From assembly GCF_019598945.1 (NCBI RefSeq), contig NZ_CP080598.1, forward strand, positions 124,001 to 188,000: 64,000 nt of DNA, read 5' to 3'. Under the pieces are notes generated by a model. The model saw only the letters and a list, made by a program, of their open reading frames with translations. It was not told where the DNA came from and made no database searches. The position numbers and the translations under genes were made by a program. Positions 27,787 through 36,367 of this stretch are shown here, one piece after another. Source of the stretch: Sphaerospermopsis torques-reginae ITEP-024. GTDB taxonomy: Bacteria > Cyanobacteriota > Cyanobacteriia > Cyanobacteriales > Nostocaceae. Each line of letters opens with the position of its first letter. Position 1 is the stretch's first letter.

Positions 27787-27999
27787 TTATTCTCGAAATA
27801 ATTCAGATATACTTACACCTAGAGCGTTGGATATTTTTTCAATATTTATTAAAGTAATATTCTTTTCAGCACGCTCTATCATACTTATATAGGTACGGTG
27901 AAGATTAGCTTTTTCAGCTAACTCTTCCTGAGAAAGATTTTGTTTTAATCTCTCTTGTCTTATTTTTTGTCCAAACTTAATTAATATTGCTTCTTTCAC
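27787..27999 (-). CDS. Xre-family controller (C) protein of the restriction-modification system
   Basis: 70 residues, a complete single helix-turn-helix of the Cro/C1 type (Q-N-L-S-Q-E-E-L-A-E-K-A, then Y-I-S-M-I-E-R). Starts with GTG at 27999. Its size and position directly before the endonuclease gene match C proteins that delay nuclease expression until the methyltransferase has acted. An 11-bp inverted repeat lies 46-78 bases upstream. Confidence 0.88.
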   Translation of the reverse strand: MKEAILIKFGQKIRQERLKQNLSQEELAEKANLHRTYISMIERAEKNITLINIEKISNALGVSISELFRE

Positions 28000-28044
28000 G
28001 GCTAATTAAGCCTTAATGAAAGTCAAAATAGACAATACAACAAA

Positions 28045-28077
28045 TGCTAACTATAAATCTACATACTATAGTTAGCA
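28045..28077. promoter_or_regulatory. Inverted repeat upstream of the C gene, candidate operator
   Basis: Perfect 11-bp arms TGCTAACTATA (28045-28055) and TATAGTTAGCA (28067-28077) with an 11-base spacer. It is placed where a controller-protein operator or a hairpin would lie. Confidence 0.5.
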
Positions 28078-28113
28078 CTACTATTTCCGTCGTGTATTTA
28101 GCATGATATGAGT

Positions 28114-28216
28114 GTGTTAGCGTTCGCGCAGCGTCTCGAACAGATAGATCACCATAGGTATCGCTTGTTTTGGGTATGATTAATGTGCGTTAGCGGTAGC
28201 TGACCGTAGGTATCGC
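28114..28216. repeat. Two copies of a GCGTTAGCG...GGTATCGC intergenic repeat
   Basis: Copy 1 at 28114-28164 and copy 2 at 28185-28216 both run from GTTAGCG to a shared TAGGTATCGC end, with an inverted central part. Such repeats are common in Nostocales spacers. They fill the gap between the C gene and xisH copy 3. Confidence 0.7.
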
Positions 28217-28277
28217 CTATTAAATTAGTATAATTATATTAACCAGCCAAAATAACAACATAACAAACAGGGTAAAA

Positions 28278-28694
28278 ATGCCAGCGAAAGACATCTACCA
28301 TGATGCGGTAAAAAATGCTTTAATAAAAGATGGTTGGACAATTATTCGTGATCAATATACCATTAAATATGAAAAAGTTCAATTGTTTGCTGACTTACTG
28401 GCAGATAAAACTTTAGAGGTAGAGCGTAATGGAGAACAAATAGTTGTAGAAATTAAAAGTTTTATTACTCGTTCACCGATGCGTGAATTTGAAACAGCAT
28501 TAGGTCAATATATTATTTATCGAACTCTTTTAAAGGAAATTTTGCCGGAAACTAAAATTTATTTAGGGATTAGTACAGGTATTTATCAATCATTTTTCCA
28601 ACAAAAAGCAATTTCAATGGTGATGGAAGAAATAAATTTACTTTTAATTGTTTTTGATTTCAAAAAGGAGGAAATTGTCCAATGGATAAATTAA
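28278..28694 (+). CDS. xisH: XisH-family protein (copy 3)
   Basis: 138 residues, the same layout as copy 1 (D39, E58 and K60 core retained), but about a third of residues differ, so the two are not a fresh duplication. Overlaps xisI by 13 bases. The leader ACAGGGTAAAAATG matches the other copies. GGAGG is present near 28668-28672, just before the xisI start. Confidence 0.9.
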   Translation: MPAKDIYHDAVKNALIKDGWTIIRDQYTIKYEKVQLFADLLADKTLEVERNGEQIVVEIKSFITRSPMREFETALGQYIIYRTLLKEILPETKIYLGISTGIYQSFFQQKAISMVMEEINLLLIVFDFKKEEIVQWIN

Positions 28695-29026
28695 CAAGTT
28701 ATCGCAGTTTAATTAAAAAAATTCTCACAGAATATGAACAAATAGCATCAAAAACTCCTAATCCTTCTGGAGTTGATAGCGTCTTAGCTTTTGATGAACA
28801 AAGAGATCAATATATTTGGGGTCAAGTAGGTTGGCATGAAGATAAAAAAATTACAGCAATTACTGTTTATGTTCGCATTAAAAACAATAAAATTTACATT
28901 GAAGAAGACTGGACAGAGGAAGGTATTGCAAATGAGTTATTAAGGGAAGGTGTACCAAAAGAAGATATTGTTTTAGCTTTTCATGATCCAGAAACTCGTA
29001 AGTTCACAGAGTTTGCGGTGGCTTAA
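28682..29026 (+). CDS. xisI: XisI-family protein (copy 3)
   Basis: 114 residues. N-terminal half diverged (W-G-Q-V-G-W-H-E-D-K in place of W-F-D-V-G-W-N-N-R-K), while the C-terminal 40 residues match copies 1 and 2 almost exactly. Such a mosaic points to gene conversion or recombination among copies. Followed by another copy of the acnB-spacer block. Confidence 0.9.
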   Translation: MDKLTSYRSLIKKILTEYEQIASKTPNPSGVDSVLAFDEQRDQYIWGQVGWHEDKKITAITVYVRIKNNKIYIEEDWTEEGIANELLREGVPKEDIVLAFHDPETRKFTEFAVA

Positions 29027-29039
29027 TAGGAACAGACTT

Positions 29040-29085
29040 TGTTGGTATTATATAGGTTAGGGTGGGTCTGGGACTCACCTTAATT
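29040..29085 (+). repeat. Spacer repeat following xisHI (copy 3)
   Basis: ATATAGGTTAGGGTGGGTCT block and ACTCACC as after acnB, with a 4-base deletion in the middle (GGGACTCACC in place of GGATGGACTCACC). Confidence 0.85.
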
Positions 29086-29212
29086 TTATAAGATTGTGTA
29101 AAAACTAATGAAACTCGAAAATAAAAAAATTAGTAGTGAAAATTCTACATTTAATCAGTTACTAATGGAATTAGCGTGATATAAAAAAATATAGAAAACA
29201 ACAATATTGAAA

Positions 29213-29980
29213 ATGCTCTCTGTAGAAAACCAAATCGTATTAATCACCGGTGCAAGTAGCGGAATTGGTGCGGCTTGCGCTAAAATCTTCGCTCAAGCTG
29301 GTGCAAAACTGATATTAGCTGCTCGACGGTGGGAACGCTTACAGGAATTTGCCAAAACCTTAAATTTACCAGCTGACAAAATCCATTTACTTCAGTTGGA
29401 TGTGTGCGATCGCTCGTCCGTAGAATCTGCTATAAATAATTTACCCCCCGAATGGTCAGAAATTGATATCCTCATCAACAACGCCGGTTTAAGTCGCGGT
29501 TTAGATAAATTATATGAAGGCGACTTTCAAGACTGGGAAGAAATGATAGATACTAATATCAAAGGTTTACTCTACCTCACCCGCTACGTAGTTCCTGGTA
29601 TGGTGCAACGGAATAGAGGTCATGTTATTAACATTGGTTCTATTGCGGGACATCAAACTTATCCCGGTGGTAACGTTTATTGTGGCACAAAAGCCGCAGT
29701 TAAAGCTATTTCCGAAGGATTAAAATTAGATTTGCTGGGTACTCCTGTGCGGGTGACTTCCGTTGATCCGGGAATGGTAGAAACAGAATTTAGTGAAGTG
29801 CGGTTTCACGGAGATACAGAAAGAGCGAAAAAAGTTTATCAAGGAATGCAACCCTTGACTGCTGATGATATCGCTGATGTAATATTTTTCTGTGCCACTA
29901 GACCGGCTCACGTTAATATTAATGAAGTGATATTAATGCCAGTTGATCAAGCTAGTGCAACTTTAGTAAATCGGATTTAG
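29213..29980 (+). CDS. Short-chain dehydrogenase/reductase, YdfG-like
   Basis: Classical SDR of 255 residues. Cofactor motif T-G-A-S-S-G-I-G near 13-20 with R in A-A-R-R-W (NADP preference likely), N-N-A-G near 88, and the catalytic S-...-Y-C-G-T-K triad with N before it. The L-T-A-D-D-I-A-D and V-N-I-N-E-V end resembles YdfG-type serine/3-hydroxy acid dehydrogenases; the substrate is uncertain. ATG 29213 is preferred to TTG 29207. Confidence 0.88.
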   Translation: MLSVENQIVLITGASSGIGAACAKIFAQAGAKLILAARRWERLQEFAKTLNLPADKIHLLQLDVCDRSSVESAINNLPPEWSEIDILINNAGLSRGLDKLYEGDFQDWEEMIDTNIKGLLYLTRYVVPGMVQRNRGHVINIGSIAGHQTYPGGNVYCGTKAAVKAISEGLKLDLLGTPVRVTSVDPGMVETEFSEVRFHGDTERAKKVYQGMQPLTADDIADVIFFCATRPAHVNINEVILMPVDQASATLVNRI

Positions 29981-30009
29981 GTACAATAGAATAGGTAGAA
30001 TTTTCTTAC

Positions 30010-30052
30010 CAATTACCAAATTACCAAATTACCAAATTACCCATTACCCATT
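30010..30052. repeat. Heptamer array (ATTACCA) directly before miaE
   Basis: Six or so ATTACCA/ATTACCC units end one base before the GTG start of miaE, so the ribosome-binding region is made of repeat DNA and has no Shine-Dalgarno. Confidence 0.88.
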
Positions 30053-30652
30053 GTGCTAAGTTCACCTTTACCAACTATCAACGCTCTCAAACAACCTACA
30101 AGTGATGCTTGGATAGAACAAGCGATCGCCAATTTAGATATTATTTTACTCGATCATTCCCACTGTGAACGCAAAGCTGCCGGTGTAGCGTTAAATTTTA
30201 TGTTTCGTTACCCTTCTAATACAAAACTGGTGAGAGAATTAACAGCGATCGCTAAAGAAGAACTAGAACATTTTGAACTCGTTAACCAATGGTTAGAACG
30301 TCGAAATATTCCCCTTGCACCCCTTTCACCACCTCCCTATGGTGCAGGGTTAAAAGCACAAGTCAGAAAAAAAGAACCAGAACAATTTTTAGATAATTTA
30401 TTAGTTACTGGTTTAATAGAAGCACGCAGTCACGAACGTTTAGGACTTTTAGCAGCAAACTGTCCAGAACCAGAATTAGCTAAATTTTATCGTGGTTTAA
30501 TGGCATCAGAAGCGAGACATTTTGGCACATATTGGGTTTTAGCAGATACCTATTTTGATAGGGAAATGGTGATGCAAAGACTCGATGAATTAGCAATTGT
30601 GGAAAGTGAAATATTATCAACCTTGCATCCAGAACCCAGGATACATAGTTAG
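30053..30652 (+). CDS. miaE: tRNA 2-methylthio-N6-isopentenyl adenosine-37 hydroxylase
   Basis: Non-haem di-iron monooxygenase that hydroxylates the isopentenyl group of ms2i6A37 in tRNA. The 199-residue protein shows the two pairs of iron-ligand motifs: H-C-E-R-K-A near 38-43 and K-E-E-L-E-H near 69-74, then E-A-R-S-H-E-R and S-E-A-R-H-F. The start is GTG at 30053, immediately after a heptamer array, so initiation may be leaderless-like or weak. Stands alone, ahead of the convergent restriction gene. Confidence 0.9.
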   Translation: MLSSPLPTINALKQPTSDAWIEQAIANLDIILLDHSHCERKAAGVALNFMFRYPSNTKLVRELTAIAKEELEHFELVNQWLERRNIPLAPLSPPPYGAGLKAQVRKKEPEQFLDNLLVTGLIEARSHERLGLLAANCPEPELAKFYRGLMASEARHFGTYWVLADTYFDREMVMQRLDELAIVESEILSTLHPEPRIHS

Positions 30653-30692
30653 TCATTAGTTCAACTGTTACACAACCTACTTCTTCACACTA

Positions 30693-31556
30693 TTAAACAA
30701 ACGTTCTCAGAAATTTGATTACCTCATTTTTATTTTGAAAAATAGCATGGATTAAATCACCATTGTTATAGCGAATGTTAATCTCGTACTTCAATGGAGG
30801 TGCTGGTGTGGGTTGGGTATCTGGATAATTCTGGATATATTCAATAGCATTTTCAATATTAGCAACTTGGTGAGATAATCCATGCAGTACAATAATATTG
30901 ACACTTTGAACCTGTCTAGTAAATGACTTTTCTAATGAATTAATAAAGTTATCTATCTGTGCTTTTTCTAAACTAAGTAGCTGATTTTTAATATTAGTAA
31001 TATTTTCGGTTGATAAATTATTCCACTCAGCGATCTTATTTTGGAAATCTAATTCCGCTGTACTTTCGTTGAAAGCTGCATTTAAACCCACAGATGAAAA
31101 TGATTTAACTATATTATCATACTCAAGATAAAGGATTTTAAAGCCTTTAGATTCTAATTGTTGAAGCGAGCCTTGAGTAAATACACCTGCTAAAATAGCA
31201 CCTAAAAATGGGTTAAGTTGACTATATGTATCTGCTAAAGGAATTAGCGCACCTTCAATTTCTTGAACCTTATTTCTAGAATGTTTGCTATAGCGTCTCC
31301 ATGCAGTTTCAATAAATGCTACTGGAAGACCTTGAGTATCTTCAGTACCTCCTCGCTCCATGACATAATCAAGATCATGATAGTTACCATAACGATCCTG
31401 CCATGATACTTTTTTACTAATACGTGCTTTACGCTTCTTCTGATAGTCCAAATAAAAACCATGTTGATCTGCAACTTCCTGGAGTCTTTCGCGAATAAAA
31501 TCTTGGATGAGATTTCCGATAATTTGACCCCATTTATGTGAAAATGATTCTGCCAT
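30693..31556 (-). CDS. Putative type II restriction endonuclease partner of the adjacent methyltransferase
   Basis: 287 residues, not firmly recognised. A PD-(D/E)XK-like region is visible: D-L-D63-Y-V-M-E-R-G-G, then V-A-F-I-E83-T-A-W-R-R-Y-S-K-H-S-R-N-K-V-Q-E-I-E-G-A. The E-T-A-W-R-R variation, with a basic helix after it, resembles nucleases that travel with DNA methylases. It starts 32 bases after the methyltransferase stop, same strand. The function is inferred mainly from that pairing. Confidence 0.65.
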   Translation of the reverse strand: MAESFSHKWGQIIGNLIQDFIRERLQEVADQHGFYLDYQKKRKARISKKVSWQDRYGNYHDLDYVMERGGTEDTQGLPVAFIETAWRRYSKHSRNKVQEIEGALIPLADTYSQLNPFLGAILAGVFTQGSLQQLESKGFKILYLEYDNIVKSFSSVGLNAAFNESTAELDFQNKIAEWNNLSTENITNIKNQLLSLEKAQIDNFINSLEKSFTRQVQSVNIIVLHGLSHQVANIENAIEYIQNYPDTQPTPAPPLKYEINIRYNNGDLIHAIFQNKNEVIKFLRTFV

Positions 31557-31588
31557 TACATTAAAGAATTATTTTTGTTTTTATTGCT

Positions 31589-32896
31589 TTATCCCTGAAC
31601 CCATAAATAACCTTCACAAAGAGGAACGTTATGTTTGCGGTTTTTCCACTTCACATTTCGATCACGAATTTTATCAAACTCGAAGGATTCAAACCCTGCT
31701 GAAATTGCTAATAAACCCATCCATTCTATCACAGGAACATAAATCCCATAGGGAGCAGAATCACCAATTACAAAACAAACTTTTGACGGACTTTTGCAGA
31801 CTCGACGTAGTGCTATCCAAACTTGAGCCATATCGAAAAAATAGCAAGCAATCATCAGATGATAGTTTTTCTTTCCTCCATGTAAAAGTCGTTCTTGGGA
31901 TAATTGATGACAGATTTTAGTAATATGATATCTAATTGGTTCTAGTTCTGGAGATGATAGAATTGCATCGAGATTTACATTCTTACTTGTCACGTGCTGG
32001 GAACATGAACGAATTAAATATTTTCTGACTGTATTTTGTAAATCACCCCAACCATCAATTTCTTTTAGAAAACACATTTCTAATCGTGTAGCATCCGCAT
32101 AGTCATAGTTGTTAGCATAAGGTGGAGATGTGATGATTAAATTAGCAAAATTATCAGGAACACCTTGACAAGTTCGAGCATCTGACTGAATCAATTTAGC
32201 AGATGAAACTGCTGTTTTTCCAGCAATTATCATATCTGTAGCCATATTTTCTGCCATTAGCTGAAAAGCTGATCTTGGTTCTAAAGGGGACTGTTTCTTT
32301 TTGTTGGGTAAAATGTATTGCCAAGGAGCAGTTCCAGCATGAGAAACATGGCGCAGAATCGCTACAAGTGTTAACCAAACTAACTGAGATTCTGGTGAAC
32401 TATCATCTATATTTTTCCAAGATTGTCGTAATTTATCCAGAGATTCTAGTGAAGATATACTAAAACAATCATGAATCAATTTTGGATATTTATCTATATC
32501 AGGCTGTAAATTAGCAGCACATTCTATAACTCTGTTTATATGTTTAATATATGAATCAACATCAGTTTTATATAAAAGTTTAGTTCTTGCTATACGCGCA
32601 ACAAAAGGATGAGCTTCGATTCCTAAACATTCAACTTCCTGTTTTTCAGATGCAATTAATGTTGTACCAGAACCTGCAAAGGGGTCTAAAAGTTTAACTT
32701 CTCCCTGGTTTTGTGCTTGAATTATGATATTTTCTACCCATTGTCCCGAAAAACCTGCACTATATCTAAACCAGCGATGAACTGGCAATTTCATGTTATC
32801 TACAAAGGTAGAAGAATGATCTGAAGATTGGGAAAAAACCTTTGGTATTTTTGGAGATGAATTTTCCAGGAATGCTAATTCTAATTGTTTGTTCAT
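31589..32896 (-). CDS. Site-specific DNA methyltransferase, motif I before T-S-P-P-Y
   Basis: 435 residues. S-adenosylmethionine motif L-L-D-P-F-A-G-S-G-T-T at 69-79; catalytic T-S-P-P-Y at 256-260, then N-Y-D-Y-A-D. The order I before IV and the SPPY form suggest N4-cytosine methylation, though N6-adenine cannot be excluded. Its spacing between the two motifs is large (about 180 residues), with an extra helical domain that may hold target recognition. Forms an operon with the putative endonuclease downstream. The target sequence is unknown. Confidence 0.85.
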   Translation of the reverse strand: MNKQLELAFLENSSPKIPKVFSQSSDHSSTFVDNMKLPVHRWFRYSAGFSGQWVENIIIQAQNQGEVKLLDPFAGSGTTLIASEKQEVECLGIEAHPFVARIARTKLLYKTDVDSYIKHINRVIECAANLQPDIDKYPKLIHDCFSISSLESLDKLRQSWKNIDDSSPESQLVWLTLVAILRHVSHAGTAPWQYILPNKKKQSPLEPRSAFQLMAENMATDMIIAGKTAVSSAKLIQSDARTCQGVPDNFANLIITSPPYANNYDYADATRLEMCFLKEIDGWGDLQNTVRKYLIRSCSQHVTSKNVNLDAILSSPELEPIRYHITKICHQLSQERLLHGGKKNYHLMIACYFFDMAQVWIALRRVCKSPSKVCFVIGDSAPYGIYVPVIEWMGLLAISAGFESFEFDKIRDRNVKWKNRKHNVPLCEGYLWVQG

Positions 32897-32925
32897 ATTT
32901 TAAATTAACCTGCTTAAATCAAAAC

Positions 32926-33393
32926 TCACTCCGGTAAAAAATTATCATCCATGACATCTGCTAAACTGTATGGACATTCTGGAGGAAATGTTTCTTTAGA
33001 CAAACCAGTTTCAGCTTTTGCTTGTTTCACTGCTTCTGGATAAGACTCCGCAAAAATACTTTCTAAATATGATAGCAAACTAGGAGATTCTTTAATTGCT
33101 TTATTAACTCGACGACGATGTTCAATAATACTTCTTTCCCAGCTACCAGTTCTTTTTTCTGGCTGAAATTGCCATTTCAATAAATGCAATAAAATGACAA
33201 TTAAATTACTTTCTAAACTTCTCCTTTCACTTCTACCCATGTCCTCAATTTCCTCAATCAAATTCTCCCAATCTACAGTAGAATAGTTTTGATTTCTCAA
33301 TTTTTCTACTGTAGTTTCTATCCATTTTAAATAGTCAACATCGTAAATAGACTGGGAATTTTGATGCAGAGAAGATAGGTTTGTTTCTATCAT
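32926..33393 (-). CDS. DUF29-domain protein
   Basis: 155 residues. The N-terminal part Y-D-V-D-Y-L-K-W-I-E-T-T, the central I-E-E-I-E-D-M-G-R-S-E-R-R and H-L-L-K-W-Q-F are the usual DUF29 marks; the family is abundant in cyanobacteria and of unknown function. Start: ATG 33393, because GGAGG (8 bases upstream) lies inside the first codons of the longer frame from 33408. Thirty bases upstream of the methyltransferase start on the same strand is only repeat-free spacer, so a link with the RM genes is not clear. Confidence 0.82.
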   Translation of the reverse strand: MIETNLSSLHQNSQSIYDVDYLKWIETTVEKLRNQNYSTVDWENLIEEIEDMGRSERRSLESNLIVILLHLLKWQFQPEKRTGSWERSIIEHRRRVNKAIKESPSLLSYLESIFAESYPEAVKQAKAETGLSKETFPPECPYSLADVMDDNFLPE

Positions 33394-33426
33394 AAATTCA
33401 ACCTCCATAAATGGATACTCAAAATC

Positions 33427-33457
33427 ATCTGCGTTTATCTGCGTCCATCTGCGTTTA
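33427..33457. repeat. Short tandem repeat (CATCTGCGTTTAT-type)
   Basis: Three imperfect 10-11 base units, the reverse of those at 6093-6120. Confidence 0.8.
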
Positions 33458-33516
33458 ATTATTAATGCTTGTACCTCACTGGAATGGTAATTCCTATAAT
33501 ACTATTTTAAATGATT

Positions 33517-33846
33517 TCACCGATGTGAACCAAACAAAATCACCAATGTTCCCAATATAGAAATTCCCACCCCCAAAAAATCCCATTTATTTGGTTGTAC
33601 ACCTTCAACTAACCATAACCACAATAAAGAGGAAAGTAAATAAATTCCCCCATAAGCAGCATAAACTCTAGCAGCATTAGGTAAATCAACTTTAGTTAAG
33701 GAAATGGCAAAGATTATTAAAGAACAAATTCCCGGAATAATCCAAAAAATGCTTTTTTCTAATCTTAACCATGCCCAAAAACTAAAACAACCTGCAATTT
33801 CTCCCAGTGCAGCTATTAAGAGAAAAACAAGGTTGGCTATTTTCAC
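33517..33846 (-). CDS. YnfA/UPF0060 family small membrane protein
   Basis: 109 residues and four membrane helices, with the family phrases L-G-E-I-A-G-C-F and [12 protein letters not shown]. Fold resembles small multidrug-resistance transporters; the true role is unknown. GTG start at 33846; the GTGA overlaps the lysC stop by four bases, so it is translationally coupled to aspartate kinase. Confidence 0.9.
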   Translation of the reverse strand: MKIANLVFLLIAALGEIAGCFSFWAWLRLEKSIFWIIPGICSLIIFAISLTKVDLPNAARVYAAYGGIYLLSSLLWLWLVEGVQPNKWDFLGVGISILGTLVILFGSHR

Positions 33847-35642
33847 GCTGGTACTACAAATTTTTCACTTCCAGCTAAACCAAAAGCTGCATGAATAACT
33901 TGCAATGCTTTAACACCTTCATCCTGTGAAACAACACAACTAATTTTAATTTCTGAAGTAGCAATCATTTGGATATTGATTTTATTTTCCGCTAAAGCTG
34001 TAAACATTTTGGCTGCTATTCCTGGTTGTCCAACCATTCCTGAACCAACTATACTGACTTTAGCGATCGCATTATCCAAAACTACCTCACCCCATCCTAA
34101 CTGATCCGCAACTTGGGTTAATTTCTTTTGGGCGTTTTCTGCATCCATCCGCGCTACAGTAAAAGCAATATCCCGACGCGCAACCCCATCAACCACCCGA
34201 CAGCGTTGTGATTGAATAATCATATCCACACTGATGTTATATTCTGCCAATAAACCAAACAATTTCGCCGCCATCCCCGGTTGATCGGGAACTTGACGAA
34301 TAGCTAACCGCGCTTGATTCATGTCTAAAGCAACACCCCGCACTGCGGGAGATTCGGGAGTTGGGTAAGAAAGGACAGCAGGAGAAGCATTGATTTCAAA
34401 AGCGTTGCAAAGTGCAGCAATAGCGCGATCGCAATCTCCCGCATCTACCAAACAACTCACCTTAACTTCACTCGTAGAAATCATTTGAATATTTACACGC
34501 GCTTCTGCTAAGGTTGCAAACATTTTAGCAGCTACCCCAGGACGGCCAATCATTCCCGCCCCGGAAATACTCACCTTTGCAGTATTATTTTCTACTAAAA
34601 CTTCTGCCTCATCTGAATGGGGTTGATTTCTCAAAGCTGGTGCAATAGCCGCTGCCACAGCTTCCGCCCTTTTCAGAATAGGTGTATTTACAGTAAAGGC
34701 AATATCATTACTATTACCTTCATGAATTGATTGAATAATTAAATCCACATCTACTTGTTGATGGGAAATTTCATTAAATAACCGCGCTGCTACCCCTGGT
34801 TTATCAGGTACACGCAACAAAGACACCTTAGCCTGATCAATATCAAATTCTACCGCATCCACAGGACGAGCTAATTCTAAATTCACTAACGCCCGTTCTT
34901 GCACTTTTGGCGATGTTACCCAAGTTCCCGGTTGATCTGTCCAACTGGATCTTACCACCAAAGGCACACCATAATTTTTGGCAATTTCCACCGCACGGGG
35001 ATGTAATACCTTTGCACCCAAACTAGCTAATTCCAGCATTTCATCACAGGTGATTTCTGTCATTAACTGCGCTTCCGGTACAAGGCGCGGATCTGTAGTT
35101 AAAATCCCTGGTACATCGGTATAAATTTCACAAAAATTTGCTGCCAAAGCTGCTGCTAAAGCCACGGCGGAAGTATCAGAACCACCGCGCCCCAAAGTGG
35201 TAATTTCCATTGCTGTAGTGTTAGAAATTCCTTGGAAACCAGCTACAACAACCACTTTGCCTAAATTAATCTGCCCCATCAACCGCTCTGTTTCAATATG
35301 CAAAATCCGAGCGCGGGTGTGTTCAGCTTCGGTAACAATGCCTACCTGAGCGCCAGTCATAGAAATAGCAGGTTGTCCAATTTCCTGCAAAGCCATACTG
35401 AGTAAAGCAATGGTAACTTGCTCCCCCGTGGAAAGCAACATATCCATTTCCCGACGGTTAGGACTTTTAGAGATTTCATTGGCTAGTTTAACTAATCCAT
35501 CGGTGGTTTTTCCCATCGCGGAAACGACGACGACAACGGAATTTCCTGCTTGTACAGTTTTATAAACCCGCTGTGCTACCGCTTGGATACGTTCCACCGA
35601 ACCAACAGATGTACCACCGTATTTTTGAACTATGAGCGCCAT
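33843..35642 (-). CDS. lysC: Aspartate kinase, cyanobacterial type with duplicated ACT region
   Basis: Phosphorylates aspartate at the entry to lysine, threonine and methionine synthesis. 599 residues: kinase domain with K-Y-G-G-T-S-V near the start and G-R-G-G-S-D-T near 160, then two tandem regulatory blocks, each with two ACT domains (phrases D-L-I-I-Q-S and V-S-G-A-G-M-I / V-G-S-G-M-V). The four-ACT form is usual in cyanobacteria and gives feedback inhibition by end products. ATG 35642 (M-A-L-I-V-Q-K) is the family start; the longer frame begins with TTG. Confidence 0.95.
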   Translation of the reverse strand: MALIVQKYGGTSVGSVERIQAVAQRVYKTVQAGNSVVVVVSAMGKTTDGLVKLANEISKSPNRREMDMLLSTGEQVTIALLSMALQEIGQPAISMTGAQVGIVTEAEHTRARILHIETERLMGQINLGKVVVVAGFQGISNTTAMEITTLGRGGSDTSAVALAAALAANFCEIYTDVPGILTTDPRLVPEAQLMTEITCDEMLELASLGAKVLHPRAVEIAKNYGVPLVVRSSWTDQPGTWVTSPKVQERALVNLELARPVDAVEFDIDQAKVSLLRVPDKPGVAARLFNEISHQQVDVDLIIQSIHEGNSNDIAFTVNTPILKRAEAVAAAIAPALRNQPHSDEAEVLVENNTAKVSISGAGMIGRPGVAAKMFATLAEARVNIQMISTSEVKVSCLVDAGDCDRAIAALCNAFEINASPAVLSYPTPESPAVRGVALDMNQARLAIRQVPDQPGMAAKLFGLLAEYNISVDMIIQSQRCRVVDGVARRDIAFTVARMDAENAQKKLTQVADQLGWGEVVLDNAIAKVSIVGSGMVGQPGIAAKMFTALAENKINIQMIATSEIKISCVVSQDEGVKALQVIHAAFGLAGSEKFVVPA

Positions 35643-35775
35643 AACTGTAGATGTTTGAATATTCAAATTGTTTTAGCTACAATCAATACTCCCGTCGGGA
35701 AGTCTTGAAAATTTAGCATTAATTTAGATTACTAAAATATCAGCGATTTGGATTTTTAACTCAGTAATTTAACTT

Positions 35776-35911
35776 TCAATACTACTCGGTTAAGATCCCC
35801 CCGCCTTCGGCGACCCCCTTACAAAGGGGGTAAAATAGGCTTAAAGTCCCCCTTTTTAAGGGGGTTTGGGGGGATCTTCAAGATATTAAAACTTTAACCG
35901 AGCAGTATTGA
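35776..35911. mobile_element. MITE-like element, 18-bp ends, internal hairpins
   Basis: Ends are TCAATACTACTCGGTTAA (35776-35793) and its reverse complement with one change (35894-35911). ATTTAACT flanks it on both sides (35767-35774 and 35911-35918), a probable target duplication. Inside, C-rich and G-rich runs form a strong hairpin. No coding capacity. It sits just upstream of the Pho box. Confidence 0.85.
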
Positions 35912-35947
35912 TTTAACTCTGCAATTTTACACATTGAGGAAACATAA

Positions 35948-35999
35948 CTTTAACAGCATTTTAACCTATTATATAACTCTTCTTAACCTATTTACATAC
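35948..35999 (+). promoter_or_regulatory. Pho box upstream of the pst operon
   Basis: Five 8-base units spaced by exactly 3 bases (11-base period): CTTTAACA (35948), TTTTAACC (35959), TATATAAC (35970), TCTTAACC (35981), TTACATAC (35992). This fits the cyanobacterial SphR/PhoB binding pattern of tandem (C/T)TTAAC(C/T) repeats. Strongest are units 2 and 4. Phosphate starvation should activate the pst genes from here; a TATATA stretch just after it may be the -10. Confidence 0.85.
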
Positions 36000-36367
36000 T
36001 ATATATAGTTATTGTAAGTAGGGGTAGGCATTATTTAGGACAAATAAACGCTGATCCGCTCAAACATGGCACGAATATAAACTAATTTCCTGGCAGGTAG
36101 TCTCGTGGCATGACCCTGCTGGGTTTATTTATACTGCAACACTTATTTTTTTGTCAACGTAAATATACCTTTAATTGCATATAATCATAAACATTAAAAT
36201 TCGGCTTTACACAACTTGGTGAACAAAATCACTACTCCTTTAGGCAGAAATTTAAACATAGTTTAATCTATTCTTTGACGGTTATTAATTTCTAGTTAAT
36301 CAGCAAGTATGAACTTTATTTAAGGCTGTAATTCCATCAGGAAAGATTTCCTTAAATACGAGGTAGT
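36000..36367 (+). other. Long leader of the pst operon with nested hairpin
   Basis: Between the Pho box and pstS is a leader of about 360 bases. Outer arms AAATAAAC (36042-36049) and GTTTATTT (36123-36130) enclose CATGGCACGA (36065-36074) and TCGTGGCATG (36103-36112, one mismatch). This could be a structured 5' UTR or an embedded repeat. The remaining part to 36367 is AT-rich without a clear gene. Confidence 0.5.

Noticed and set aside
21917-29026. fdxN excision element
   Set aside because: xisH/xisI are present, but no fdxN, xisF recombinase or nif gene is in the window, and the family is common elsewhere.
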